In this document: piece by piece, positions 1 through 7,668 of the stretch
How positions within the stretch are numbered: position 1 is the first letter of the stretch
Layout of the letters: each line of letters begins with the position of its first letter
Assembly: GCA_942491145.1 (NCBI GenBank)
Contig: CALOBC010000046.1
Coordinates: 113,865 to 177,864 of the forward strand
Length of the DNA: 64,000 nt
Direction of reading: 5' to 3'
DNA from: CAXQUZ01 sp942491145
GTDB lineage: Bacteria; Myxococcota_A; UBA796; UBA2385
Program-made: the position numbers and the translations under genes
The notes under the pieces: model-generated
What the model saw: the letters and a program-made list of their open reading frames with translations, nothing else
Database searches by the model: none
Told to the model about the DNA's origin: nothing

Positions 1-382
1 CCCACCAGTCCCCAGCCGGCCCGGTCGTCTCGGTCTGGCGTCATCGACCTCGACGGCTACGATGAAGACCTGGGGAGCATTCTCAACGATCTCTGAGCTT
101 GCTCAGCGCGTGACCTGGGTGCCCACGCCGGCATCGGTGAGCGGTGCCATCCGCACCGCCCAAGCGGGGACAGCCGGGGCACGAGGATGCCGCTGTTGAG
201 GGAACCACAAGTGCTTGCCCGTCAGAACTGACCTCGCAGTCGAGTGGGCCCGACGCATGGGATGCTCGTGTTGCGCCTCCCATGCACCATGGGTTGCGCC
301 CAGGAGGTCACGCACGAGGTGGGGCCGGACCCTGTCGAGGCACAGCGAAGGGGCGATGGGTGAGTCGGTCCCACCGCCTTGC
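1..382. other. Gene-poor stretch with argB-tail copy
   Basis: I see no convincing gene between the window edge and the SGNH hydrolase stop. Bases 25-160 are a gapless, roughly 87% identical copy of the end of argB plus its downstream flank. The remainder (about 160-382) has no recognisable coding signature on either strand; the open frames there are GC-driven. Confidence 0.6.
25..160 (-). repeat. Degenerate copy of argB 3' end (left copy)
   Basis: Bases 31-160 align without gaps to 1862-1991 (offset 1831), with about 17 mismatches in 130 bases counted by hand. Read on the minus strand, the copy still encodes the ArgB-like tail TDAGVGTQVTR and a TGA at 103-105. It then continues into the same downstream flank as the real argB. 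Both copies have the same orientation and bracket the SGNH hydrolase gene. It is best read as a decayed duplication remnant, not a working gene. Confidence 0.8.
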
Positions 383-1576
383 TCACTCCACGAGCGCCAT
401 CGCGGGTGGCTCGGCTGCGAGATGCTCAGCGATGGCGGCCGCAGCCACGGCGTTTCCGCGGGGGGACAGGTGCACGGGGTCGATGGCCACCGCATCGTTG
501 CGCAGGTACAGCGAGCCCTTGGCGGGGTCAGCGGACCGGAACTCGCCGAGCAGGTCGACCATGTCTACACCACGGGCGTCGGCCCAGGCCTGCACGCGCT
601 GTTGGGGGCCGCCTGCCATCGCAGACTCGGTGATGTGCACGCCGAGTCCGTCTCGGTACATGCGCAGTGCGGCTTCGCTGAGTTGGGTCTCGACGGGGAA
701 CATCACGAGCGTGAAGCGGGCACCGCAGGCGTCCACCTCGTCGACGATGTCGTCGAGGAGTGCGAGGCTGGTCTGCCAAGCGATGTTGTGCACGGGAGAG
801 TCGGCGTCGAGGGCCACGAAGGCGAAGCCCGGGTTGTCGTTGAGGTCCAGCACGCCGGTGCGGTAGGCGAGTCCTTTCAAGAGGGGCACAGATGCGGTGT
901 AGAGGTGCGAGGCCCGCATCAAGCTGTGGTTGAGCTGGGCGGTGGAGCGCCGGCGATGTGCGGCCGACGGAGCCGCCTCGGAGCGGTAGGGCACGATGTC
1001 ATTGATGACGAGTCCCACCAACACATGCGTGGGGCCGATCTCCGCGCAGCGTCTCTGCAGGAAGGTGCGGTAGTACCGGAGTCCAGCGCCAGACAGGCCG
1101 CCATTGACCACCTCGACCGGCAGTCCCATCGCAGCGCGCTCGTCGCCGAGTTGCGCAATCCAAGTCTCTTCGTGGCGCACACCGTAGCCAAAGGTCACCG
1201 AGTCGCCGACGGCCAGAAAGCGCGGCAGGGCACGGCTCTCATCAAGCTCGGGCCCGCGCAGGCCCGCCGCATTGATCTGCACCGGACCCCCAACAAAGTA
1301 GGGGTTGTTGGCGCCCGGGATGAGCTCAGTGACCTGGCCGGCGTGCTGGGCCGGACGTGTGAAGGCCGACATGTCGAGGCCGGCGATGCGATGGGGGTCG
1401 AGCTGGCGGGCAATGAGCTCGGCCATGCCGAGCGCGACCAAGCTGGCGGTCGCCGCGAGGGCAAGCTTTGCGATGAGTGCGGACCGGGGACGGTGCAGAG
1501 CAGCTCCCTCGTCGGGGCGGACAGGCGGGTCCGGATGGTCGGCGCCAACGGTAGACCGAGCGTGCGCACCGGTCAA
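383..1576 (-). CDS. SGNH/GDSL-family hydrolase, membrane-anchored
   Basis: Protein of up to 397 residues with one hydrophobic N-terminal segment at about residues 33-56, followed by an SGNH/GDSL esterase-like domain. The nucleophile block FLAVGDSVTFGYG is at about residue 121, a block with VINDIV lies in the middle, and the catalytic DPVH is at about residues 366-369. Members of this family remove or transfer acyl or acetyl groups on polysaccharides and lipids; the substrate here is unknown. The only start for the full-length frame is TTG at 1574-1576 with a weak ribosome site, so the N-terminus is uncertain. It lies 3' of the arginine operon on the same strand, separated by 357 bases of repeat-containing DNA, and is probably a separate unit. 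Confidence 0.8.
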   Translation of the reverse strand: MTGAHARSTVGADHPDPPVRPDEGAALHRPRSALIAKLALAATASLVALGMAELIARQLDPHRIAGLDMSAFTRPAQHAGQVTELIPGANNPYFVGGPVQINAAGLRGPELDESRALPRFLAVGDSVTFGYGVRHEETWIAQLGDERAAMGLPVEVVNGGLSGAGLRYYRTFLQRRCAEIGPTHVLVGLVINDIVPYRSEAAPSAAHRRRSTAQLNHSLMRASHLYTASVPLLKGLAYRTGVLDLNDNPGFAFVALDADSPVHNIAWQTSLALLDDIVDEVDACGARFTLVMFPVETQLSEAALRMYRDGLGVHITESAMAGGPQQRVQAWADARGVDMVDLLGEFRSADPAKGSLYLRNDAVAIDPVHLSPRGNAVAAAAIAEHLAAEPPAMALVE

Positions 1577-1933
1577 CCAAGGGGCGACGAAGATCAGCTG
1601 TGGAAGGTCGCTCTGGCACCGCCATATACGGACAGCATCTCATGCACACTGCAGCGTGTCGCAAGGTGGGCGGTTGGTGCTTCGCTTGCACACTCCGGCG
1701 CCACCGCTGCGTCGGAACGCATCGGACAGGAAGGGGGACCAGCCGTCGGCGCTCAGGTCGGTGGATCTGCCGGCGGCACGGTTCCGGAGGTGCCCACTCG
1801 GAGCAGCCTCGTTCAGCGCATGCGAGGTGCTGCACCCGACCGGTCCCCCGCCCGCCCGTCTCGATCTGGCGCAATCGGCATCGATGGCTACGATGACGAC
1901 CTGGTGAGCATTCTCAACGGTCCCTGCGCTTGC
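1577..1933. other. Intergenic region holding two repeat elements
   Basis: This 357-base gap between the SGNH gene and argB holds no supportable gene. It contains the right copy of the argB-tail duplication (from about 1856) and, at 1807-1848, one copy of a 42-base element that recurs at 26785-26826. The rest shows no recognisable feature. Confidence 0.6.
1807..1848 (-). repeat. 42-base dispersed intergenic repeat, copy A
   Basis: On the minus strand this matches 26785-26826 at 36 of 42 positions (hand count). The shared core is TCGCATGCGCTGAAC. Outer arms GTGCAGC and GCTGAAC can pair with one mismatch, so both copies can form a similar hairpin. Its function is unknown. Confidence 0.55.
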
Positions 1934-1991
1934 TCAGCGCTTGACCTGGGTGCCCACGCCGGCATCGGTGAGCAGCTCCATCAGCACCGCA
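1856..1991 (-). repeat. argB 3' end and flank (right copy of duplication)
   Basis: This is the intact partner of the copy at 25-160. It covers the last ~19 codons of argB (stop at 1934-1936) and about 78 bases downstream. The direct orientation and lack of indels point to a segmental duplication rather than chance similarity. Confidence 0.8.
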
Positions 1992-2803
1992 TGGCGCACC
2001 CGGCCGTCGGCCACTGTCGCGGCTTCGACGCCCGCTTCCACCGCCGAGATGCACGCCTCGACCTTGGGGATCATCCCGCCACTGACGGTCCCATCGGCGA
2101 TCCAGTGCTGCAGCTGCGCGCAGTCCACCGTGCTCGCCACGACCCCATCGGGGCCCATCACACCCGCCACATCGGTCAGGAAGATGAGCCGCCGGGCCTT
2201 GAGCGCCCCCGCGACCGCCGTCGCCACCGCATCGGCGTTGACGTTGAGCGACTCAAAGTCCCCGTCCACGGCCACCGGCGCAATGACGGGAATGACGCCG
2301 TTGTGAAGCAAGACGTCGAGCGGGGCCACGTCCACATGGGTCACATCACCGACCCGGCCGAGGTCCACCCGCTCACCGGTCAGCCGATCTTCGTGCTGGC
2401 GGGGCTCGGCCCGCAACCAGCCGCCCAGATCGTGCCCGGACAAGCCCAGGGCCCGGCCACCCCGCCGTCCAATCGCGGCCACGATGTCCCGAGAGATGCC
2501 GCCCACTTGCACTTGCTGGGCGACCCGCATCGTCTCGCCGTCGGTGACCCGCAGGCCGTCCACAAAGCGGGTCTTGAGCCCGAGGCGCCGCCCCATCTCG
2601 CTCACCGCTGCGCCGCCACCGTGCACCAGCACCAGCCGCACGCCGAGCTGTGCGAGCAGGACCAGGTCCTCCATCACGGCTTGGGACAGGGCCTCGCTCA
2701 CCATCGCGGAGCCGCCGTACTTCACCACCACCGTCGCGCCGGTCCAGCGCTGAACATAGGGCAGCGACTCGACCAGTGCAGAGACGTAGTGTGTGGGATT
2801 CAT
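1934..2803 (-). CDS. argB: Acetylglutamate kinase
   Basis: ArgB phosphorylates N-acetylglutamate with ATP, the second step of arginine biosynthesis. The 289-residue product has VVVKYGGSAM at about residue 26, LVHGGGAAVSEMG for substrate and phosphate binding, and SGGMIPKVEAC near the C-terminus. An N-terminal helix (ALVESLPYVQRW) precedes the first strand. That helix is typical of the hexameric, arginine-inhibited kinases, so feedback inhibition by arginine is likely. The start is ATG 2801-2803, seven bases after the argJ stop; a longer open frame upstream lies inside argJ and is not needed. Last gene of the argC-GNAT-argJ-argB operon. Confidence 0.96.
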   Translation of the reverse strand: MNPTHYVSALVESLPYVQRWTGATVVVKYGGSAMVSEALSQAVMEDLVLLAQLGVRLVLVHGGGAAVSEMGRRLGLKTRFVDGLRVTDGETMRVAQQVQVGGISRDIVAAIGRRGGRALGLSGHDLGGWLRAEPRQHEDRLTGERVDLGRVGDVTHVDVAPLDVLLHNGVIPVIAPVAVDGDFESLNVNADAVATAVAGALKARRLIFLTDVAGVMGPDGVVASTVDCAQLQHWIADGTVSGGMIPKVEACISAVEAGVEAATVADGRVRHAVLMELLTDAGVGTQVKR

Positions 2804-2810
2804 GGCGCGC

Positions 2811-4025
2811 TCAGGTTCGGTAGTCAGCGTTGATGGCCACGTACTGGGCCGAGAGATCACATCCCCACGCGAGGCCACGGCCGGAGCCGGGCAACCGGAT
2901 GTGAATGGTCACCACTGGCGCATTCAGGGCCTCGGTGGCGGCCGCCTCGTCGAACGGAATCGGCCGGCCCTCCCGGACCACCGCGATGCCCGCAAAGTCG
3001 AGGTCCAGTGCGTCGAGCCCTTCGGCCCCGGCCTGACCCAGTGCGCCGACCACCCGGCCCCAGTTGGCGTCCCGTCCATGGATCGCCGACTTGACCAGGC
3101 TGCCACCACACACCGCCCGCGCCCATGCCCGCGCTTGCTTGTCGTCGGGACCGCCGTGCACAACAACATCGATGCGGCACGTCGCGCCTTCCCCATCGGC
3201 CGCAATGGCTTGGCTGAGCGAGCGGCACACCGCTTCGAGGGCGTCGCTGAGGGACTGCCACGCGTCGGTGCCGGGCACACAGGGCACCCCCGCACCGGTG
3301 GCCTGCACCGTCAACGTGTCGTTGGTCGACATGTCGCCGTCGACCGTGATGGCGTTGAAGGTGCGGTCGCAGACCTCTTGGACCAGCCCCTGGAGATCGG
3401 CAGGCGCCACCCAAGCATCGGTCACCACAGCCCCCAGCATCGTGGCCATGCCGGGGTGGATCATGCCGCTGCCCTTCGCGATACCACCGACGGTCACGCC
3501 ATTGTGGGAGACCGATGCCATCTTGGCCACAAGATCGGTGGTCATGATCGCGCCGGCGGCACGGGCCCCGCTGGCGTCGAGCGCACCGGCCCGGGCGATG
3601 CCGGGGATCAAGCGGTCCATCGGCATGGGCACACCGATGACACCGGTGCTGCAGACCAACACGTCGTCGGGCTCCAGTCCCAAGGCTGTCGCCGCAGCCG
3701 CCGCCATCGCCGCGTTGTCGACCACACCCTGGGGACCGGTCGCCGCGTTGGCATTGCCAGAATTGATCAGCAGACCCCGGGCTGCGCTCGGCACCCGTGC
3801 ACGGGTCCACAAACAAGGAGCCGCGGCCGCCGTGCTCGTCGTGGTCACCGCGGCCGCCGCCGGGTGGGGACCGTCCACCCGCAGCAACAGCACGTCGTCC
3901 CGAGTGGACGAAGGCTTCTTCACGGCCGCCACCGCCACGCCCAGCGACACGCCGGCCACCGCATCGAGGCCCACTTCGGTGTTCACGGCCGGCAACCCAT
4001 CGGTGCCCAGATCGAGACGGGTCAT
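2811..4025 (-). CDS. argJ: Glutamate N-acetyltransferase (ArgJ)
   Basis: ArgJ moves the acetyl group from N-acetylornithine to glutamate, recycling the acetyl group in arginine synthesis. Bifunctional forms can also use acetyl-CoA. The 404-residue product has the autoprocessing site GMATMLG, with the expected cleavage before Thr195. It also has LLINSGNANA and CSTGVIG in the N-terminal half, and ITVDGDMSTNDT and KSAIHGRDANWGR in the C-terminal half. The start is ATG 4023-4025, overlapping the TGA of the upstream acetyltransferase gene by four bases (ATGA). A longer frame to 4382 belongs to the antisense/other-frame content of the acetyltransferase gene. Confidence 0.96.
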   Translation of the reverse strand: MTRLDLGTDGLPAVNTEVGLDAVAGVSLGVAVAAVKKPSSTRDDVLLLRVDGPHPAAAAVTTTSTAAAAPCLWTRARVPSAARGLLINSGNANAATGPQGVVDNAAMAAAAATALGLEPDDVLVCSTGVIGVPMPMDRLIPGIARAGALDASGARAAGAIMTTDLVAKMASVSHNGVTVGGIAKGSGMIHPGMATMLGAVVTDAWVAPADLQGLVQEVCDRTFNAITVDGDMSTNDTLTVQATGAGVPCVPGTDAWQSLSDALEAVCRSLSQAIAADGEGATCRIDVVVHGGPDDKQARAWARAVCGGSLVKSAIHGRDANWGRVVGALGQAGAEGLDALDLDFAGIAVVREGRPIPFDEAAATEALNAPVVTIHIRLPGSGRGLAWGCDLSAQYVAINADYRT

Positions 4026-4549
4026 GCGCAGGCCCTCCGCTCTTCGACGTCCAGCCGCATCACCAGCAAGCTCTGGTGGCACGTCATCAGCGCAGGGCAC
4101 CGGGCACAGCCGGACTGGGCCTTGTGGTCCACCGCACCCGGCAGCTCCGGGAAGCGCAAGTCCGAGACCGCGGGCTGCCGACGGGCCCGGGCCCAGGGGG
4201 CATCGGACACCGGGATGAAGCCCCGCTTGGCGAAGAAGCCGTCGCGATGGGTCAAGGCAACGATCATCGCCCCACCCCGGGCGCGCGCTTCGGCCACGGC
4301 CGCACTCACCAGCCGGGAGCCCAGGCCAGAGCCCGGGACGTCCGAGTAGAGCGAGCACAGCTCCAGCACGTCGGCGCTCCACACCGCCAGCGCGACCGCG
4401 CCCACGATGCGACCGTCGTCATCCTCGGCGACGAGCACGTCTTCAGCGCGCAGCTCTCGGTCCCGCAGCTCACCCCGCGCACGGGGCGCGGCCAGCAGCG
4501 ACTCCAAGACAAGCAAATCTGCCGCAGTGGCGGCTCGTGTGTGGGTCAT
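4022..4549 (-). CDS. GNAT-family N-acetyltransferase, probable N-acetylglutamate synthase
   Basis: A 175-residue single GNAT domain. The acetyl-CoA loop is in VPGSGLGSRLVSAAVAEA (about residues 70-87), followed by the GFFAKRGFIPV strand-turn typical of the fold. The argC-GNAT-argJ-argB position and the short length resemble the stand-alone NAGS class that acetylates glutamate with acetyl-CoA as the first arginine step. Near the C-terminus is GCARCPALMTC, an unusual cluster of three cysteines that could be a metal or redox site. Start ATG 4547-4549 is seven bases after the argC stop. The acetyltransferase fold is clear; the glutamate substrate is inferred from the operon. Confidence 0.85.
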   Translation of the reverse strand: MTHTRAATAADLLVLESLLAAPRARGELRDRELRAEDVLVAEDDDGRIVGAVALAVWSADVLELCSLYSDVPGSGLGSRLVSAAVAEARARGGAMIVALTHRDGFFAKRGFIPVSDAPWARARRQPAVSDLRFPELPGAVDHKAQSGCARCPALMTCHQSLLVMRLDVEERRACA

Positions 4550-4556
4550 CGCAGCC

Positions 4557-5603
4557 TCAAGGAAGCAGAGGAAGCACCGGAACGCCGGTCATCTCCGGCA
4601 GTCCGAGCATCACATTGAGGTTCTGCACCGCCTGTGCGGCGGCGCCCTTGCCAAGATTGTCGATGGCGCACTGGGCCGTGCAGACCCGGCGCTGGGCATC
4701 GAGCGTGACGTAGACATGGGCCAAGCCCGTGCCCCGGACATCACCGGTCGCCGGGGGCTCACTGCGGAGCACCACTGCGGGCTCGGCGGCGTAGCGTGCA
4801 GCAAAGAGGGCCTGCACCTGGTCCAAGGTCACACCCTCGCCGACGCCCATGTGCACGGTCGCCAACATCCCCCGCACCATGGGCACGAGGTGGGGGGCGA
4901 ACGTGACGGGAACACCGAGAGTCTGCTCGATCTCGGGGGTGTGGCGGTGGGTGCCGCCGAGCCCGTAGCCGACCACCGACTCCTGAACCTCGCAGTAGAG
5001 GTTGCGGATGCCGGGCTTGCGACCGGCGCCGGACACGCCGGACACGCAGTCGGCGACGACCCACTGGGCCAAGCCGGCGTCCACCACGGGCATCGCGGCC
5101 AGGGCGGTGGCGGTCGGGTAACAACCGGGGTTGGCGACCAGCTGACTCGTGGCGATCGCCGCGCGGTGCTTCTCGGGCAGGCCATAGACGGCGCCTGCCA
5201 ACAGGTCGGGCGCCACGTGGGCCTTGCCGTAGACCGTGGCATACTGGGCGGGGTCCCGCAGCCGGAAGTCCGCACCGAGATCCACGATGCGCAGGCCATT
5301 GTCGAGCAGTTCACGGTGGGCGTGAAGCCACGGCGCCGACACCCCGTGGGGGAGCGCCAAGAAGACCGCATCGAGGCCGGGGCCCAGCGCGTCCATCGAT
5401 CCGACGACGGGCAGCGAGGACACACCGGCCAGCCCACCCCACAGCGAGTCGACGGTGGCGCCCACGCTGGAGCCGCCGGCCAACGCCGCAAGCTCCAAGC
5501 CGGGATGCCCGATGATCAGCCGCAAGAGCTCCACACCTGCATATCCACTCACGCCGGCGAGGCCGACACGAACCGGTTGATGATAGGGGGTGGAGGACGG
5601 CAT
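4557..5603 (-). CDS. argC: N-acetyl-gamma-glutamyl-phosphate reductase
   Basis: ArgC reduces N-acetylglutamyl phosphate to the semialdehyde with NADPH, the third arginine step. The product has the Rossmann motif VGLAGVSGYAG at the N-terminus, the catalytic cysteine in ANPGCYPTA, SGVSGAGRKP, and the catalytic histidine in FAPHLVPMVRG. The start chosen is ATG 5601-5603, giving 348 residues, the usual family length. It has a GAAGG ribosome site and sits about 30 bases downstream of a good promoter. The longer TTG frame to 5648 would place the start codon inside that promoter. First gene of the operon. Confidence 0.95.
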   Translation of the reverse strand: MPSSTPYHQPVRVGLAGVSGYAGVELLRLIIGHPGLELAALAGGSSVGATVDSLWGGLAGVSSLPVVGSMDALGPGLDAVFLALPHGVSAPWLHAHRELLDNGLRIVDLGADFRLRDPAQYATVYGKAHVAPDLLAGAVYGLPEKHRAAIATSQLVANPGCYPTATALAAMPVVDAGLAQWVVADCVSGVSGAGRKPGIRNLYCEVQESVVGYGLGGTHRHTPEIEQTLGVPVTFAPHLVPMVRGMLATVHMGVGEGVTLDQVQALFAARYAAEPAVVLRSEPPATGDVRGTGLAHVYVTLDAQRRVCTAQCAIDNLGKGAAAQAVQNLNVMLGLPEMTGVPVLPLLP

Positions 5604-5639
5604 CACAGCCTTCAGGGACAGGGGTCCAGAGGGGCCGCC

Positions 5640-5668
5640 GATATACAATCCCCTGCATAGTTATGCAA
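5640..5668 (-). promoter_or_regulatory. Sigma70-like promoter of the arg operon
   Basis: On the minus strand TTGCAT (5663-5668) is followed by 17 bases and TATATC (5640-5645), a close match to the vegetative -35/-10 pair in a very GC-rich background. The predicted start at about 5633 leaves a roughly 30-base leader before argC. No ArgR-type palindrome was obvious. Confidence 0.6.
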
Positions 5669-5748
5669 GCCAATGAGTGCGAAGCCGACAGAACCCGGTG
5701 GAGCTCGGCCGTGCAGTGCCCCCGCCGACCGACCGCGCCAACGCCGTG

Positions 5749-5761
5749 CCCCCCCCCCCCC
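5749..5761. repeat. Homopolymer run of 13 C
   Basis: An uninterrupted 13-C tract in the region between the divergent argC and ZipA-C-like genes. Such tracts slip in replication and are also a common sequencing error. It is outside any called coding region. Confidence 0.9.
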
Positions 5762-5870
5762 AAGCTGCCTGCAGTCCCCGGTTTTCGCCGTCTTCCTCCC
5801 GGTGGAGTGGGCAACGCCGGGATAGGGCACACAGCCGTTGGCGCACCCGCTCTCGGCACTCGGATGCACC

Positions 5871-6767
5871 ATGAAGCTGCCCCCTCCGGACGCGCTGGTC
5901 CCTGCCCGCCCTCTCCCCTCTGGCAATGGCCCCGACCTCGCCGGGAGCTGGACGGTGGAGGCCCGCTTTAAACCGGACGGACAGCCCGACTCTGCCGAGC
6001 TGGACGGTGTCTTGGACATGGGCTGGCGGGCACGACACCACCACCCGTCCCTGTGGACGCCCGGGCCGTTGGGGTGGCGCCCCCTCCAGCCTCAAGTGGG
6101 TGCCGCCACGCCCCGGCTGCTGCTGCGCTGGGCCCTGTGCCAACCCGACGTGGATCCGCCAACCGAGCGGGATCTGGAAGGGCGCCTCGGTGCGGTCGAA
6201 CAGACCCTGCAACAGCTCGCGCCCTGTGAGCTCGTGCCCTCCCTTCCCCTCGCGGTGGCCGCCGAGCGGGCCAAGGCCCTGTCCAAGCTGCGCCGCACCT
6301 GGGGCACCCCCGTCTATCTGCGTCTCGTCGGGGGTCCGCGGGGCATCGACGGCGCGGGGGCTTGGTTCCACCTGCGCGACCTCGGGCTCACCGCCGGCGA
6401 GGACGGCTGGCTCCGCTATGGACTGCCCGACGCGCCCGACCACCCCCCGGCGTTCACCGTGGGCACCTCGGGCCCCCCCGGTCGCCTCGACCCCACGCTG
6501 CTGACCCAAGGCGAGACCCGGCTCACCGATCTCGTCCTCCGCTTCGTCCCGGCGCTGTGCCCGAGGCCCGCTCGCTTGTTGGATGTGTTGCTCGAGCTCG
6601 CCAACCAGCTCGCCACATCCCTCGGCGCCCGGGTGCTCACGACCAACCTCAAGGAAGTGTCGCCGGCGACCCTGCACGCCCAAGTGGCCCTCGTCCAGAC
6701 CGGGCTTCAGCGCCATGGCTTCCAAGCCGGGAACAGCGCAACAGTCAGCATCTTCGGGAAGATTTAG
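5871..6767 (+). CDS. Hypothetical protein, C-terminus resembles ZipA FtsZ-binding domain
   Basis: A 298-residue protein with no signal peptide or membrane segment. The N-terminal ~150 residues are unrecognised. The C-terminal ~135 residues follow the order of a ZipA C-terminal domain: a strand with FHLRDLGL, a DGWLRYGL strand, a PGRLDP turn, and a helix LDVLLELANQLATSLGARVL with a following SPATLHAQVAL segment. ZipA anchors FtsZ in gammaproteobacteria. Here the resemblance is by pattern only, and the membrane anchor and Pro/Gln linker of ZipA are missing. ATG 5871 is preferred over an upstream TTG. The gene is convergent with the next one, nine bases apart. Confidence 0.5.
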   Translation: MKLPPPDALVPARPLPSGNGPDLAGSWTVEARFKPDGQPDSAELDGVLDMGWRARHHHPSLWTPGPLGWRPLQPQVGAATPRLLLRWALCQPDVDPPTERDLEGRLGAVEQTLQQLAPCELVPSLPLAVAAERAKALSKLRRTWGTPVYLRLVGGPRGIDGAGAWFHLRDLGLTAGEDGWLRYGLPDAPDHPPAFTVGTSGPPGRLDPTLLTQGETRLTDLVLRFVPALCPRPARLLDVLLELANQLATSLGARVLTTNLKEVSPATLHAQVALVQTGLQRHGFQAGNSATVSIFGKI

Positions 6768-6776
6768 GGCCGAACA

Positions 6777-7094
6777 TCAGGCGCCGCCTCGGGTCACGGC
6801 CACCACCGCACCGAGCACCAGTCCCCCGATCGCCGCCCCCAACAACAACCACCGCTGGCGCCGCCGCGCCGCATCCGACAACGGCACCCCCAGCCGGGCC
6901 CGGGTGCGGGTGACCACAGCGAGCAGCCCCATGCTGAAGACCACCAACACCGGCGGCAGCACCCACCCGCCAAGGGGCACGGGGATGCCGTGGGCCACTT
7001 GAAGGCCAATGCCATGGGCAAACAGCGCACCGGCCACAAAGAAGAGGCCGGTCGCACCGATGGACGGCGGGGGATTCGAGACGGGGCCGGTCAT
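6777..7094 (-). CDS. Small membrane protein, unknown function
   Basis: About 105 residues with three predicted membrane helices: one near GLFFVAGALFAHGIGL, a second in GWVLPPVLVVFSMGLLAVV and a third in WLLLGAAIGGLVLGAVVAV. A basic loop (TRTRARLG and AARRRQR) lies between helices two and three. I recognise no family. ATG 7092-7094 is preferred; an in-frame GTG at 7098-7100 adds two residues. It is divergent from the heme-motif lipoprotein gene. Confidence 0.6.
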   Translation of the reverse strand: MTGPVSNPPPSIGATGLFFVAGALFAHGIGLQVAHGIPVPLGGWVLPPVLVVFSMGLLAVVTRTRARLGVPLSDAARRRQRWLLLGAAIGGLVLGAVVAVTRGGA

Positions 7095-7153
7095 GCTCAC
7101 TCCGCAGGCTGCGCCCCCGTGGTAGCCTGCCCGCGACAGCCATGGTGGATGGG

Positions 7154-7552
7154 ATGCATCAACAGCGAATTCTGAGCCCGGTGTGGGTGAGCCTGGGCTG
7201 GGCCATGGGCCTCGTGCTGCCGCTGGCGGGATGCGACGACACCGAGTTCCACACGCGCGATGTGGTGCACGCCCCGGCGTTTGAGGACGTGCGCGCCGTG
7301 ATCGATGGGGCCTGCATCGAGTGCCATGTGGGGGTCAGCGCCGAGGCCGATCTGGACCTCTCCACCGACTTCTGCGGCACTGTCGCCAGCCGAGCGCTGG
7401 TGGTTCCGGGCGACCCAGACCTGTCCCCGATCTATGTGCGGATGCGGTCGACATCCGCCCCCATGCCCCCTTCCGGCCGCTTGCCCCAGGATGAGCTGGA
7501 CGTGATCCACACGTGGATCCTGGCAGGCGCCGAGTGTCCGTCCACGTCCTAA
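7154..7552 (+). CDS. Lipoprotein with a single CxxCH heme motif
   Basis: About 132 residues. A signal peptide ends in the lipobox LPLAGC, so export and lipidation are expected. Downstream, GACIECHVG is a c-type heme attachment site. The region from ALVVPGDPDLSPIYVRM to the APMPPSGRL segment matches the small cytochrome-like domains often seen in planctomycete and myxobacterial secreted proteins, where a late Met can be the sixth heme ligand. The start ATG 7154 has GGTGGATGGG in front; an in-frame ATG at 7142 adds four residues. The next gene is also a lipoprotein on the same strand. Confidence 0.75.
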   Translation: MHQQRILSPVWVSLGWAMGLVLPLAGCDDTEFHTRDVVHAPAFEDVRAVIDGACIECHVGVSAEADLDLSTDFCGTVASRALVVPGDPDLSPIYVRMRSTSAPMPPSGRLPQDELDVIHTWILAGAECPSTS

Positions 7553-7668
7553 TCATCCCCTGGCCCGTGCCGACCCGGGGAACAGCGCCCCAACGCCCAC
7601 AGCGTTCGGTATTGTGGTGCCAGATTTTTGGCCTCGCTCGCACCACCCCAATCTCTGAGAGATCACCC

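Noticed and set aside
215..2833. 872-codon plus-strand open frame over the SGNH and argB genes
   Set aside because: Antisense to argB and the SGNH gene; no recognisable domain and composition typical of a high-GC shadow.
2793..4349. 518-codon plus-strand open frame across argJ
   Set aside because: Antisense to argJ, which has intact catalytic motifs.
5749..5761. Phase-variable promoter from the poly-C run
   Set aside because: Not placed between a convincing -35 and -10 of either gene; kept only as a low-interest observation.
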